From Acidobacteriota bacterium (GTDB lineage Bacteria; Acidobacteriota; Holophagae; Holophagales; Holophagaceae), in assembly GCA_021778785.1 (NCBI GenBank), contig JAJYBX010000036.1:1-9987 (forward strand): a stretch of DNA of 9,987 nucleotides. Direction: 5' to 3'. Each line of letters begins with the position of its first letter. The first letter of the stretch is position 1. Both the position numbers and the translations under genes were made by a program. The notes beneath the pieces were generated by a model, which searched no databases, was not told the origin of the DNA, and saw only the letters and a list, made by a program, of their open reading frames with translations. Positions 1 to 8,831 of the stretch are shown one piece after another.

Positions 1-1860
<1,860 letters not shown>

Positions 1861-1866
1861 GGCGGT

Positions 1867-2979
1867 TCAGCTCCGGAGGCTCTGGGGATCGTCGATGGGC
1901 TCCGCCCACTCGGGCAGGTCCGCGAAGGGATCGAAGGCCCCGCCCATGCGCTGCCACTGCGCCCTGGCCAGCAGGCGGCGCTTGCAGCGGGGGCAGAGCT
2001 CCAGGTGGTGGGTGTGGGCTCCGTGGGTGGCGGCGGAGAGCTCCAGCGTGGCGTAGAGGGCCTTCAGGTCCCGCAGCTGGTTGGCCCGGATGAAGGGCTC
2101 GCCGCAGCTCCGGCAGGGCACCCGGCCCTCCGCCTCGCCTTCGGCCTTGTAAAGGGCCACGCCCAGCTGGGCGGGACGCTGCACGATGTGGAAGAGCTTG
2201 CCGAAGGGCAGGCTCAGCAGCAGCAGGATCACCGTGAGCTCGTGGATGAAGGCCAGCGTCCCGTAGTTGCGGCCCTGCATGAAGGAGATGGAGACGGTGA
2301 GGAGCAGGCCCGTCACGCTCACGGCGATGAGCAGCAGCAGGGGCGCCAGGTCCAGGTCGAAGCGCTGGGTGGCGAAGTCGCCCTCGTCCTGCCGGCGGCG
2401 GACGAAGGCCAGGACGCAGCCGGCGACCACCATGAGGGCCGCCCAGTCCAGCATGTGGAAGGTGAGGAAGGCGGCCACGGAATCCAGGGGGAAGGACCCC
2501 GCGGGGAAGCCGAAGAACCAGGCCTGGTAGCGGGTGGCGTCGGCCCCCGCCGAGGTGAAGCGCACCCACCCGAACACGAGCGGGAAGGTCACTGCGAAGG
2601 CCAGCAGGCAGCCCCAGGCGATGAGGGCGTGGGCGCCCCAGCGCTTGAGGGAGCGCTTCCCGATGAACCGCTGCAGCAGCAGCTGGTCCAGGCCCAGGAG
2701 GGCCATGCGGCCCAGGGCGGCGAGGGCCTTCCGGGAGCCCAGGGTGCGCATCGTGTGGCCGAAGTACATCCGCGTGGCGGGCCGCTCGATCCAGGCCCAG
2801 TATCGGTAGGCCACCCCGAAGCAGGCGAAGAGGCAGGCCACCAGGTAGCCGAGCAGGGCCGGATCCAGCCAGCGGCCCCCGCGGCTGCCCAGGGCCACCA
2901 GCCCCGCCAGCCCCAGGGTGGTCAGGGCGGCCCGCACCAGGGGACGGGCTTCGAGCTCGAGGCGGCCGGGGAGCGACAT
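1867..2979 (-). CDS. NarI-like membrane cytochrome b subunit with C-terminal CxxC/CxxC tail
   Basis: This 370-residue protein has about six hydrophobic helices (near 17-32, 41-57, 113-138, 168-194, 209-231 and 243-265). Histidines lie in or beside helices at 75, 117, 175, 246 and 264. The segment IHELTV...LPFGKLFHI (245-265), with two histidines bounding the last helix, resembles NarI/HdrE/DsrM-type b-heme proteins that pass quinol electrons to a catalytic partner. After the last helix a soluble tail of about 105 residues carries C289-x2-C292 and C329-x2-C332, as in a zinc ribbon or rubredoxin-like knuckle pair. The molybdoenzyme gene follows after 6 nt, so the two probably form one complex. 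No NarH-type ferredoxin subunit lies between or beside them. GGAG stands 7 nt before the ATG. The family is inferred from topology and histidine placement, not from a database match. The Cys tail could bind zinc or be an electron relay. Confidence 0.75.
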   Translation of the reverse strand: MSLPGRLELEARPLVRAALTTLGLAGLVALGSRGGRWLDPALLGYLVACLFACFGVAYRYWAWIERPATRMYFGHTMRTLGSRKALAALGRMALLGLDQLLLQRFIGKRSLKRWGAHALIAWGCLLAFAVTFPLVFGWVRFTSAGADATRYQAWFFGFPAGSFPLDSVAAFLTFHMLDWAALMVVAGCVLAFVRRRQDEGDFATQRFDLDLAPLLLLIAVSVTGLLLTVSISFMQGRNYGTLAFIHELTVILLLLSLPFGKLFHIVQRPAQLGVALYKAEGEAEGRVPCRSCGEPFIRANQLRDLKALYATLELSAATHGAHTHHLELCPRCKRRLLARAQWQRMGGAFDPFADLPEWAEPIDDPQSLRS

Positions 2980-3014
2980 GGGTGGACTCCGAGGGATTGG
3001 ATGCCGGAATACAA

Positions 3015-3032
3015 TAGGACAGATAAGTCCTA
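3015..3032. promoter_or_regulatory. Candidate operator palindrome ahead of the NarI-like/molybdoenzyme operon
   Basis: TAGGAC (3015-3020) and GTCCTA (3027-3032) are perfect 6-nt inverted arms separated by AGATAA. The site lies 36 nt upstream of the NarI-like start codon, in the AT-rich 75-bp gap after the first Rrf2 gene. On the minus strand TATTGT follows it closely as a weak -10-like hexamer, with TTAATT as a poor -35 before it, so a bound protein would cover the promoter spacer. The neighbouring Rrf2 protein is the natural candidate; binding is inference. Confidence 0.5.
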
Positions 3033-3041
3033 AATTAACCC

Positions 3042-3077
3042 AAAAAAAGGGGCCTCAGGTCCGGGGTCCGCCGGACC
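3042..3077 (-). terminator. Possible weak terminator at the end of the first Rrf2 gene
   Basis: Read on the minus strand, GGTCCGG (3077-3071) pairs perfectly with CCGGACC (3064-3058) around a 6-nt loop inside the last codons of the Rrf2 gene. Nine nt later a run of seven T follows (3048-3042). The distance between stem and T run is too long for a classic intrinsic terminator, so termination may be partial, or this may be chance in GC-rich DNA. Confidence 0.3.
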
Positions 3078-3501
3078 GCTCCTTGGCTTCCTTCAGGTGC
3101 CGCAGGTCCATGAGCTGGAGGTCGCGGATGGTGGCCTCGGTCATGGAGGTGGCCACCTGGGCCTTCACGGCGCCCCAGGCCTCGTGCAGGGGGCAGGGGT
3201 GGTCGCCGCCGCAGGTGGGGAAGCCCATGATGCAGCCGTCCAGGGAATCCGGGCCCTCCAGGGCCGCCACCACCTCGCCTACGGTGATCCGGTGGGCGGG
3301 GCGGGTGAGGCGGAAGCCGCCCTTCGGCCCCCGCACGGACTCCAGGAGGTCCGACTGGACCAGGCCCTGGAGGATCTTGGCCAGGTAGGGCCCCGGGATG
3401 TCGAGCCGGGCCGCCAGATCCTTCGCCAGGCAGAAGCTCCCGTCCTCGGGGAGACCCGCGAGGGCGCGGAGGGCGTAGCCGGTGGCGGTGGTGAAGAGCA
3501 T
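3055..3501 (-). CDS. Rrf2-family transcriptional regulator with three-Cys cluster motif (copy 1)
   Basis: The 148-residue product matches the usual Rrf2 length. It starts with the family-type YALRALAGL segment, then a winged helix-turn-helix (about 22-68: LAARLDIPGPYLAKILQGL, then the wing GPKGGFRL). A dimerisation helix follows, with C90-x6-C97-x5-C103 beside PLHEAW. This arrangement is that of NsrR/IscR-type members that hold a [2Fe-2S] or [4Fe-4S] cluster sensing NO, oxygen or Fe-S status. It lies between ywiC and the nitrate-reductase-like pair on the same strand and plausibly controls them. The start at 3501 gives the canonical N-terminus, with AGGA 7 nt upstream. That ribosome site sits within one arm of an inverted repeat, suggesting autoregulation. 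Which signal it senses cannot be read from sequence alone. Confidence 0.9.
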   Translation of the reverse strand: MLFTTATGYALRALAGLPEDGSFCLAKDLAARLDIPGPYLAKILQGLVQSDLLESVRGPKGGFRLTRPAHRITVGEVVAALEGPDSLDGCIMGFPTCGGDHPCPLHEAWGAVKAQVATSMTEATIRDLQLMDLRHLKEAKERSGGPRT

Positions 3502-3507
3502 TCAGGA

Positions 3508-3530
3508 ATCCTGTCTCTGATTTACAGGAT
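3508..3530. promoter_or_regulatory. Inverted repeat overlapping the Rrf2 copy 1 ribosome binding site
   Basis: ATCCTGT (3508-3514) and ACAGGAT (3524-3530) are perfect 7-nt inverted arms around a 9-nt spacer, 6 nt from the Rrf2 start codon. A third half-site, CAGGA at 3503-3507, abuts the proximal arm, so CAGGA-A-TCCTG is also palindromic. On the minus-strand mRNA the proximal arm contains the AGGA Shine-Dalgarno, so the repeat could be a DNA operator for autoregulation or an RNA hairpin hiding the ribosome site. Confidence 0.5.
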
Positions 3531-3555
3531 CGTCGGGGGAGGTTTCGGAGTCCAG

Positions 3556-3570
3556 CCCCATGTGATGGGG
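3556..3570 (-). other. Short GC-rich hairpin just after the YwiC-like gene
   Basis: CCCCAT (3556-3561) and ATGGGG (3565-3570) form a 6-bp stem with a 3-nt loop, 1 nt after the ywiC stop codon on the minus strand. No T run follows. It may mark a processed or weakly terminated transcript end between ywiC and the Rrf2 gene; on its own it is weak evidence of a terminator. Confidence 0.3.
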
Positions 3571-3571
3571 G

Positions 3572-4339
3572 TCATAGGAGGGCGCGCCAGAGGACCAGCA
3601 GGCCGCCGAGGCTGAGGAACCCCTCCCGCCAGCCCAGGATCCGCGCGGGCAGGGGCCGGTAGGGCCAGAGGGCCCGGAGGTAGAGGAGGGCGGTCCAGAG
3701 GGTCCAGAGGAGGCCGGCGGGCCCGCGCCCCGCGGTCAGGAGGGCCGAGGCGGCCAGAAGCAGCAGGTGGAGGGCATGGACCGGCACCCGGCGGCGGCGC
3801 AGTTCGGCGGCTTCCAGCCCGTGGGCGTGCCCCAGGACGTGCCGCACATGGGCCAGGTTGGCGCCGCCCACCAGCGCCGCCAGGAGCCAGGCCACGGCAC
3901 CCTGCCGGACCGTGCCCCCTCCCGCCAGGAGGATGGCCGGGGCCAGGGCCCCGAAGGCGGCCTGGGCCGTGAGTTCCACGGACAGGGAGCGCACGGCGCG
4001 GCTGAAGTCCGCCCGCAGGGCGAGGAGGACCAGGGGCGCGGCCAGGGCCAGGGGCAGGAGGAAGCGGGGACCGGCCAGGGCGAGGGCGCTGCCGCCGAGG
4101 GCCAGGGCCAGGAGGGCCAGCAGGGCCAGGGCCCGCCGCTGGAGGGGATCCCGCTGGCCCGTGACCACCCGGCGCAGGGCCGGCCGGGCCAGGAAGACCG
4201 CCAGGGCCGCCAGCCCGAGGCACAGGCCCGCCGCGGTGGGCCGCAGGAGGAGGCCCAGCAGCAGGGGAAAGGCCAGCATGAACCAGGTGCCATGTTCGGC
4301 GGGCAGGAGCTGGCGGAGGGGGGGGAGGGCTCGGGACAT
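3572..4339 (-). CDS. ywiC: YwiC-like integral membrane protein
   Basis: This is a 255-residue, very hydrophobic protein with about seven to eight predicted membrane segments. The N-terminal signature PAEHGTWFML (13-22), leading straight into the first helix, is typical of the YwiC-like family. A second polar patch, NLAHVRHVLGHAHG (161-174), has four histidines and precedes an Arg-rich loop. The biochemical function of the family is not established. In Bacillus subtilis ywiC lies in the narK-fnr / narGHJI region, and here it again sits near a nitrate-reductase-like pair. That supports a link to anaerobic nitrate metabolism, but this is guilt by association. The start at 4339 is supported by AGAGG 6 nt upstream. 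The gene follows the acyl-CoA synthetase gene after a 63-nt gap containing a strong hairpin and precedes the Rrf2 gene by 70 nt. Confidence 0.8.
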   Translation of the reverse strand: MSRALPPLRQLLPAEHGTWFMLAFPLLLGLLLRPTAAGLCLGLAALAVFLARPALRRVVTGQRDPLQRRALALLALLALALGGSALALAGPRFLLPLALAAPLVLLALRADFSRAVRSLSVELTAQAAFGALAPAILLAGGGTVRQGAVAWLLAALVGGANLAHVRHVLGHAHGLEAAELRRRRVPVHALHLLLLAASALLTAGRGPAGLLWTLWTALLYLRALWPYRPLPARILGWREGFLSLGGLLVLWRALL

Positions 4340-4382
4340 TTCAGGCCTCTTGGGTCCGAAATAGAGTCTGCACCCCTTCCGG

Positions 4383-4403
4383 ACCGGACGCCATGCGTCC
4401 GGT
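4383..4403 (-). terminator. GC-rich hairpin after the ior-acs operon
   Basis: ACCGGACG (4383-4390) and CGTCCGGT (4396-4403) form a perfect 8-bp stem with a 5-nt loop, overlapping the synthetase stop codon by one base. No T run follows on the minus strand, so this is a terminator candidate of the hairpin-only type or an mRNA-stabilising 3' structure. An alternative pairing, GGTCCG (4353-4358) with CGGACC (4380-4385), would compete with it. Confidence 0.45.
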
Positions 4404-6538
4404 CACACCTCCGAGGCGATGAGCCGCAGGCCCTCCAGGGCCTCCTCCATGCTGAGGAACACGGGCAGTCCGGCGTCCCGCAGACCCTGGCGGTAGGCGT
4501 CGTAGATCGCCCCGCCCTCCACGGCCACGCCCACGCCCTTGCCGCTGCTGCGGGCCAGATCCGCCAGGGCCCGGGCGAAGGGGGCGAAGGCTGCGGGATC
4601 CGCCGTGCCCAGGCGCCGGGTGAGGGGCACCAGGCCCACCACCAGCGTGTCCGCCTCGGAGTCGAGGAGGAGGCGGGCGCAGGCCAGGTAGGCGGCCTCG
4701 TCGGCCATGGGGGTCACGTCCAGGGGCAGATGGGCGGCCACGAGGCCCTTGAGTCCCTGGGCCTCGAGGAGGGCCTCAAGTTCCCGCGTCTCGCCATCGG
4801 CGAGATGGGCGCCCCCGAGGGGGCCGGCGAGGAGGTCGGCGGAGGCCACGGCCTCGAAGCCGGCGTTGGTCATGATGGCCACCTGGCGGGGGCGGAGCCC
4901 GGGGTGGGCGCCGAGCCAGGCCAGGGCCCCGTCGAAGGCCTCCATGCGCTCGGCCAGCAGGGCGCCGGCCCGGCGCAGGACGCTGGCCTGGAGCGCGGCG
5001 TCGCCGGCCAGGGCGCCCGTGTGGCTGCTGGCGGCGGCCATGCCCGCCTGGCTCCGGCCGCCCTTGTAGAGCAGCAGCCGGCGGCCGGCGGCGCGCAGGC
5101 TCCGCGCCGCCTCGGCGGTGGCGGCCAGGTCGCCGGGGGCGAAGCCCTCCAGGTACGCGCCCACCACCTTCACCGCGGGGTCGCCGCCGAAACCCCGGAG
5201 GAAGTCCGAGCAGCGCAGGTCCATCTGGTTGCCGATGGCCACGGCCGCCCGCAGGCCCAGCTCGGGCCGGCGGCTGAGGCGCGTGATGAGGAAGGCGCCG
5301 CTCTGGCTCACCAGGGCCAGGTGGCCCGGCTTCGGGGACAGGGGCAGCTTCTCCCGGGGGATGAACAGGGTGTTCAGGTCCAGGTCGGGGCTGTAGAGGC
5401 CCAGGCCGTTGGGGCCCACGAGGGCCGGCGTCCACTGGCCCGCACGGCGGTGCTCGTCGAGGCAGGCCAGCAGGCGCCTGCCCAGGCCCTCGGTGTCGGC
5501 GCCGTCGCCCAGGCCGCCGGCCACGAGGTACACCACCGTGGCGCCGCCGCCCTGGCGGCAGAGCTGCTCCACCACCTCCAGCGTCTGGGGCGCGGGCAGC
5601 GAGAGGATGAGCTGGTCCGCGGGCGCCGCGGCCAGCTCGGCCACGGTGCCCAGGCAGGGCAGCCCCAGGAATTCGGTCGCGCCCGGCTTCAGCAGGCGCA
5701 GAGCGCCCGCGGGCAGCGTCGACCGCTGGAGGTTCTCGAGGATGATGCGGCCCACCGTGCCCTCGCGGCTGGAGACGCCTGCCAGCACCACGCTGCGGGG
5801 GGCCAGCAGGGCCCGGTACCAGGCGGGATCGGGGGCGACGGGCGAACCGGTGGCGGATGCGCCCAGGGTGCCCACGCCATCCAGGGCCGTGGGCAGGCCC
5901 TCGGCATCCAGCACGACCGGATTCAGCTCGAGCAGGCCCACGCCTTCGCGCGCCAGTCCCTCGACCGCGCGCCAGAGGCCCTGGAGGAAGGCCAGGAGCT
6001 TCGCCTCGTCCGTGAGGGCCTCGGTGCCCCGCTGGAGGCCCAGCCAGGTGCGGCCCAGCCAGTGGGCCTTCAGGTCGGCCAGCGCCTGTTCCGGCGTGGC
6101 CAGGGCGATGGGCCAGATGAGGGGTGGGGCCAGGGCCGCCCAGGCGTCCGCCTGGAGGCCGCCGATGCCGCAGATGACGAGCCAGCCCGCATCGGGGTCG
6201 CGCTTCAGGGAGACCAGGGCCTCCGTGGGCAGGCCGGAGAGCCGCTTGAAGGGCACCTTCTCGCAGACCAGGCCGCCGATCCAGGGATGCTCCGCCACCC
6301 GCGCCTTCATGGCCGCGGCCTCGGCCCGCAGGGCCTCCGGATCGAAGGCGCCGAAGTGGACGGCACCCTTGTCGGACTTGTGCCAGAGCTCGTCCGCGAT
6401 GCCCTTCAGCACGATGGGCTCGCCGGGGGCGAAGGGCAGGGGGCCGGCTTCCAGGAACCCGTGGCGGGGCACCCGCAGGCCCGCGGCGGCCAGCAGGGCG
6501 TAGGCACGCCCCTCGTGGAGGAAGGTTCCGCCCGTCAT
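4403..6538 (-). CDS. Fused NDP-forming acyl-CoA synthetase (ATP-grasp first, CoA-binding half second)
   Basis: The 711-residue protein starts with an ATP-grasp (beta-type) domain, about 1-230, with HKSDKGAVHFG (His53) and the metal/nucleotide segment ELNPV (204-208). The alpha-type half follows: a Rossmann CoA-binding domain from PRSVVLAGVSS (247-257), the ligase segment SQSGAF (411-416), and SHTGALAG carrying the phospho-acceptor His506. The enzyme class converts acyl-CoA + ADP + Pi to acid + ATP + CoA. Next to iorAB the likely substrates are aryl-acetyl-CoAs, conserving energy from aromatic amino acids. The ATG lies 1 nt after the iorB stop (TGA-G-ATG), so translation is probably coupled; GGGGG stands 6 nt upstream. 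The order beta-alpha is the reverse of the common alpha-beta fusion. All expected catalytic motifs are present. Substrate range is inferred from context. Confidence 0.9.
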   Translation of the reverse strand: MTGGTFLHEGRAYALLAAAGLRVPRHGFLEAGPLPFAPGEPIVLKGIADELWHKSDKGAVHFGAFDPEALRAEAAAMKARVAEHPWIGGLVCEKVPFKRLSGLPTEALVSLKRDPDAGWLVICGIGGLQADAWAALAPPLIWPIALATPEQALADLKAHWLGRTWLGLQRGTEALTDEAKLLAFLQGLWRAVEGLAREGVGLLELNPVVLDAEGLPTALDGVGTLGASATGSPVAPDPAWYRALLAPRSVVLAGVSSREGTVGRIILENLQRSTLPAGALRLLKPGATEFLGLPCLGTVAELAAAPADQLILSLPAPQTLEVVEQLCRQGGGATVVYLVAGGLGDGADTEGLGRRLLACLDEHRRAGQWTPALVGPNGLGLYSPDLDLNTLFIPREKLPLSPKPGHLALVSQSGAFLITRLSRRPELGLRAAVAIGNQMDLRCSDFLRGFGGDPAVKVVGAYLEGFAPGDLAATAEAARSLRAAGRRLLLYKGGRSQAGMAAASSHTGALAGDAALQASVLRRAGALLAERMEAFDGALAWLGAHPGLRPRQVAIMTNAGFEAVASADLLAGPLGGAHLADGETRELEALLEAQGLKGLVAAHLPLDVTPMADEAAYLACARLLLDSEADTLVVGLVPLTRRLGTADPAAFAPFARALADLARSSGKGVGVAVEGGAIYDAYRQGLRDAGLPVFLSMEEALEGLRLIASEV

Positions 6539-6539
6539 C

Positions 6540-7139
6540 TCAGGCCCCCACGCCTTCGCCGATCAGGTTCCGGCCGGCCTCGAAGGCTTCCAGGTTCTTG
6601 GCGGTGACCTTCTCGCCCTTGGCGGCGAAGCGCTGGGCGATGACGTCCTGCCACAGGGATTCCGCCACGGGCAGGAAGCGGGAGGCCATGCCCAGGAGGG
6701 CCATGCCGCCGGCCTGCTTGTGCGCCAGCTTCCGGGCCAGGGCCTCGGTGTCCAGGAGGTGGGATCCCCGCACGGCGCGCAGCGCGGCGTGGACATCCTC
6801 CAGGGGCGGGTAGCCCTCCATGTCGGCGATGGGATCCTCGGCCACCACCAGGTGCCCGCTGATGCGGAGCATGGGGACGTAGCGGAGGGCCTCCAGGGGC
6901 TCCAGGGCGATGAGCAGGTCGGCGCAGCCGTCGTCGATGAGGGGCGAGCTGATGGGCTGGTCGGCGTAGCACACCTGGGCATGCACGCTGCCGCCCCGCT
7001 GGCTCATGCCGTGGATCTCGGACTGGAGCGCGTGGAAGCCGCTGCGGCGCAGGGCCTCCAGGACGATCTGGGCCATGGACAGGACACCCTGCCCGCCCAC
7101 GCCGGAGAGGACGATGCCGTGGATGCGGGCGCCGTTCAT
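6540..7139 (-). CDS. iorB: Indolepyruvate:ferredoxin oxidoreductase, beta subunit
   Basis: The 199-residue protein has the pyruvate:ferredoxin oxidoreductase gamma-type fold: GIVLSGVGGQGVL near residues 8-20 with the GVGGQG nucleotide/CoA-binding turn, then SEIHGMSQRGGSV (about 40-52), typical of IorB. It completes the IorAB enzyme, which converts indolepyruvate, phenylpyruvate and related 2-oxoacids plus CoA to acyl-CoA, CO2 and reduced ferredoxin in the cytoplasm. The start at 7139 is chosen over an upstream in-frame ATG at 7235, because the extra 32 residues lie within iorA and are unlike the family. The chosen ATG overlaps the iorA stop as ATGA and has a full GGAGGTGA ribosome site (7144-7151) inside the end of iorA. 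Length is normal for the family. Confidence 0.95.
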   Translation of the reverse strand: MNGARIHGIVLSGVGGQGVLSMAQIVLEALRRSGFHALQSEIHGMSQRGGSVHAQVCYADQPISSPLIDDGCADLLIALEPLEALRYVPMLRISGHLVVAEDPIADMEGYPPLEDVHAALRAVRGSHLLDTEALARKLAHKQAGGMALLGMASRFLPVAESLWQDVIAQRFAAKGEKVTAKNLEAFEAGRNLIGEGVGA

Positions 7140-8800
7140 CGGGTCACCTCCGGAGTGCAGGAAGAACAGGCGGCGTGCTCCCGGGCCTCCCGGTCGTGCT
7201 CCTTGAGCACGCCCCGGCGAAGGGACTGGATGCACTCCCGCCGGAAGACCACCACCGAGGGGCCCGCGTGGCGGAGGGCGGCCTCCATGGCGGCCACGTT
7301 GTCGGCGTGGCGGCTGGGCAGGGGCGTGAGGGTCTGCAGGTCGGCCTCGGGGATGCCCAGGCCCAGCACGAGGCGCTCCACCTGGTCGAGGGCCTGGCTG
7401 GGCTGCTGGCCCGTCATGCCCACGACGCGGTTGTCCAGCACCACCACGGTGACGTTGGCCTTGGCCTCGGCGGCGGTGAGCAGCGCGGGCAGGCCGCTGT
7501 GGGCGAAGGTGGAATCGCCGATGACGGCCACCGAGGGCGTCTGGCCCGCGAGGGAGGCGCCCACGGCCATGCTGATGCTGGCGCCCATCTCCACCACCGC
7601 GTGGATGGCGGCCAGGGGCTCCTGGGCGGCCAGGGTGTAGCAGCCGATGTCGCCGAAGACCCGGGCTTCGGGTGCGCCGACATTGCGCAGGGCCTCCTGG
7701 ATGGCTTCATAGGCGTCCACATGCCCGCAGCCTTCGCAGAAGCGGGGGGCCCGCACGGGCAGCTCCAGGCTGGCGGCGGCCTTGCCCTCGGGGGTGGCGA
7801 GGCCCAGGGCGTCCTTCAGGATGCGGGGGGACAGCTCGCCGGTGCGCGGCACGGCGCCGTCCAGGCGGCCGCGGACGCGGGCCCGGCCGCGCAGGCCGAG
7901 GCGCTCCTCCAGCACCGGGTAGTCCTCCTCGAAGACCAGCACCTCGTCCACCTGGCCGAGGAAGGCCTGCTCGAGCTCGGGCTGCACCGGGTAGGCGGCC
8001 ACCTCCAGCCGGGGCAGGGCCGCCAGCTCCGGGTGCTCCAGCACCAGCTGGCCGAAGTAGGCGCGGCCGAGGCCCGCCAGGGCCACGCCGCGGCGGCCCG
8101 TGCCGGGCACGATCCGGTTCATGGCCGCGGCCGCCTCGCGCAGGCGGGGCTGCTTGGCCAGGAGGTCCACGTAGCGGCGGCGGGCGTTGGAGGGGATCAG
8201 CACCCAGTCCTGCACGCGGGCCTTCGGCGTGAGGCCCACGCCCGTGGGGGCCAGGACTTCCCGGCGCTGGAAGGGGGCGCGGCAGTGCGCCAGGCGGGTC
8301 ACCAGGCGCAGCATGACGGGCACCTGCAGGGCCTCGGAGAGCTCGAAGGCCCGCCAGGTGAAGTCGTAGGCCTCCTGGACCGTGCTGGGCTCCAGGCAGG
8401 GGAGCCAGGCGAACTCCGCCAGGCGGCGGCTGTCCTGCTCGTTCTGGCTGCTGTGCATGCCGGGGTCGTCCGCCACGAGGAGCACCAGACCGCCCTGGAC
8501 GCCGGTCAGCGCCGAGTTGGCGTAGGCGTCCATGGCCACATTCAGGCCCACATGCTTCATGGTCACCAGGCTGCGGTGGCCCGCGTAGCTCATGCCGAGG
8601 GCCAGGTCGTAGGCCACCTTCTCGTTGGCGGCCCAGTGGGCCACCCGGCCGCCGCCGGCATCCTGCTTCACCAGGGCCTCGGCGTACTCGAAGCCCTCCG
8701 TGGAGGGGGTCCCGGGGTAGCCGAACGCGCCCTTGATGCCGGCGTCGAAGGCGGCCTGCGCAGCCGCCTCCACGCCCAGGGCCAAGGTGTGCTGAGTCAT
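7136..8800 (-). CDS. iorA: Indolepyruvate:ferredoxin oxidoreductase, alpha subunit, lacking the ferredoxin domain
   Basis: The 554-residue subunit shows the IorA order. An N-terminal pyrimidine-type domain has GYPGTPS (27-33) and a KHVGLNVAMDAYANSA segment (82-97). A middle transketolase-C-like domain follows. The TPP-binding domain has FCEGCGH (354-360) and the thiamine-diphosphate metal motif GDS...N (429-457), followed by RVVGMTGQQPS. It would bind TPP and decarboxylate aryl-pyruvates. Standard IorA proteins continue with a C-terminal domain of two CxxCxxCxxxC clusters; here the chain ends soon after, with only C523, C545 and C548 (ACSSC), and iorB begins at once. Electron exit must therefore use another protein or a non-standard site. 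The ATG at 8800 has purine-rich GGGAGAGG 4 nt upstream. It is the first gene of the operon. The leader contains a run of ten C on its own strand and several inverted repeats. Confidence 0.93.
   Translation of the reverse strand: MTQHTLALGVEAAAQAAFDAGIKGAFGYPGTPSTEGFEYAEALVKQDAGGGRVAHWAANEKVAYDLALGMSYAGHRSLVTMKHVGLNVAMDAYANSALTGVQGGLVLLVADDPGMHSSQNEQDSRRLAEFAWLPCLEPSTVQEAYDFTWRAFELSEALQVPVMLRLVTRLAHCRAPFQRREVLAPTGVGLTPKARVQDWVLIPSNARRRYVDLLAKQPRLREAAAAMNRIVPGTGRRGVALAGLGRAYFGQLVLEHPELAALPRLEVAAYPVQPELEQAFLGQVDEVLVFEEDYPVLEERLGLRGRARVRGRLDGAVPRTGELSPRILKDALGLATPEGKAAASLELPVRAPRFCEGCGHVDAYEAIQEALRNVGAPEARVFGDIGCYTLAAQEPLAAIHAVVEMGASISMAVGASLAGQTPSVAVIGDSTFAHSGLPALLTAAEAKANVTVVVLDNRVVGMTGQQPSQALDQVERLVLGLGIPEADLQTLTPLPSRHADNVAAMEAALRHAGPSVVVFRRECIQSLRRGVLKEHDREAREHAACSSCTPEVTR
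7144..7151 (-). promoter_or_regulatory. Strong ribosome binding site for iorB inside iorA
   Basis: GGAGGTGA on the minus strand is a near-complete anti-16S match; its GGAGG core lies 7 nt before the iorB ATG at 7139. It decides the iorB start and, with the ATGA overlap, implies balanced synthesis of the two subunits. Confidence 0.75.
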
Positions 8801-8831
8801 GGGGCCTCTCCCTCATCAAACGTCGAAGTAT

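Noticed and set aside
3767..6607. A plus-strand open frame of about 946 codons.
   Set aside because: It lies antisense to ywiC and the acyl-CoA synthetase, both of which have clear family motifs. The predicted product is repetitive Gly/Gln/Ala-rich sequence.
6540..7235. A longer iorB starting at an ATG at 7235.
   Set aside because: The added residues lie wholly inside the iorA coding region and are not family-like; the ATG at 7139 has a full ribosome site and the ATGA overlap.
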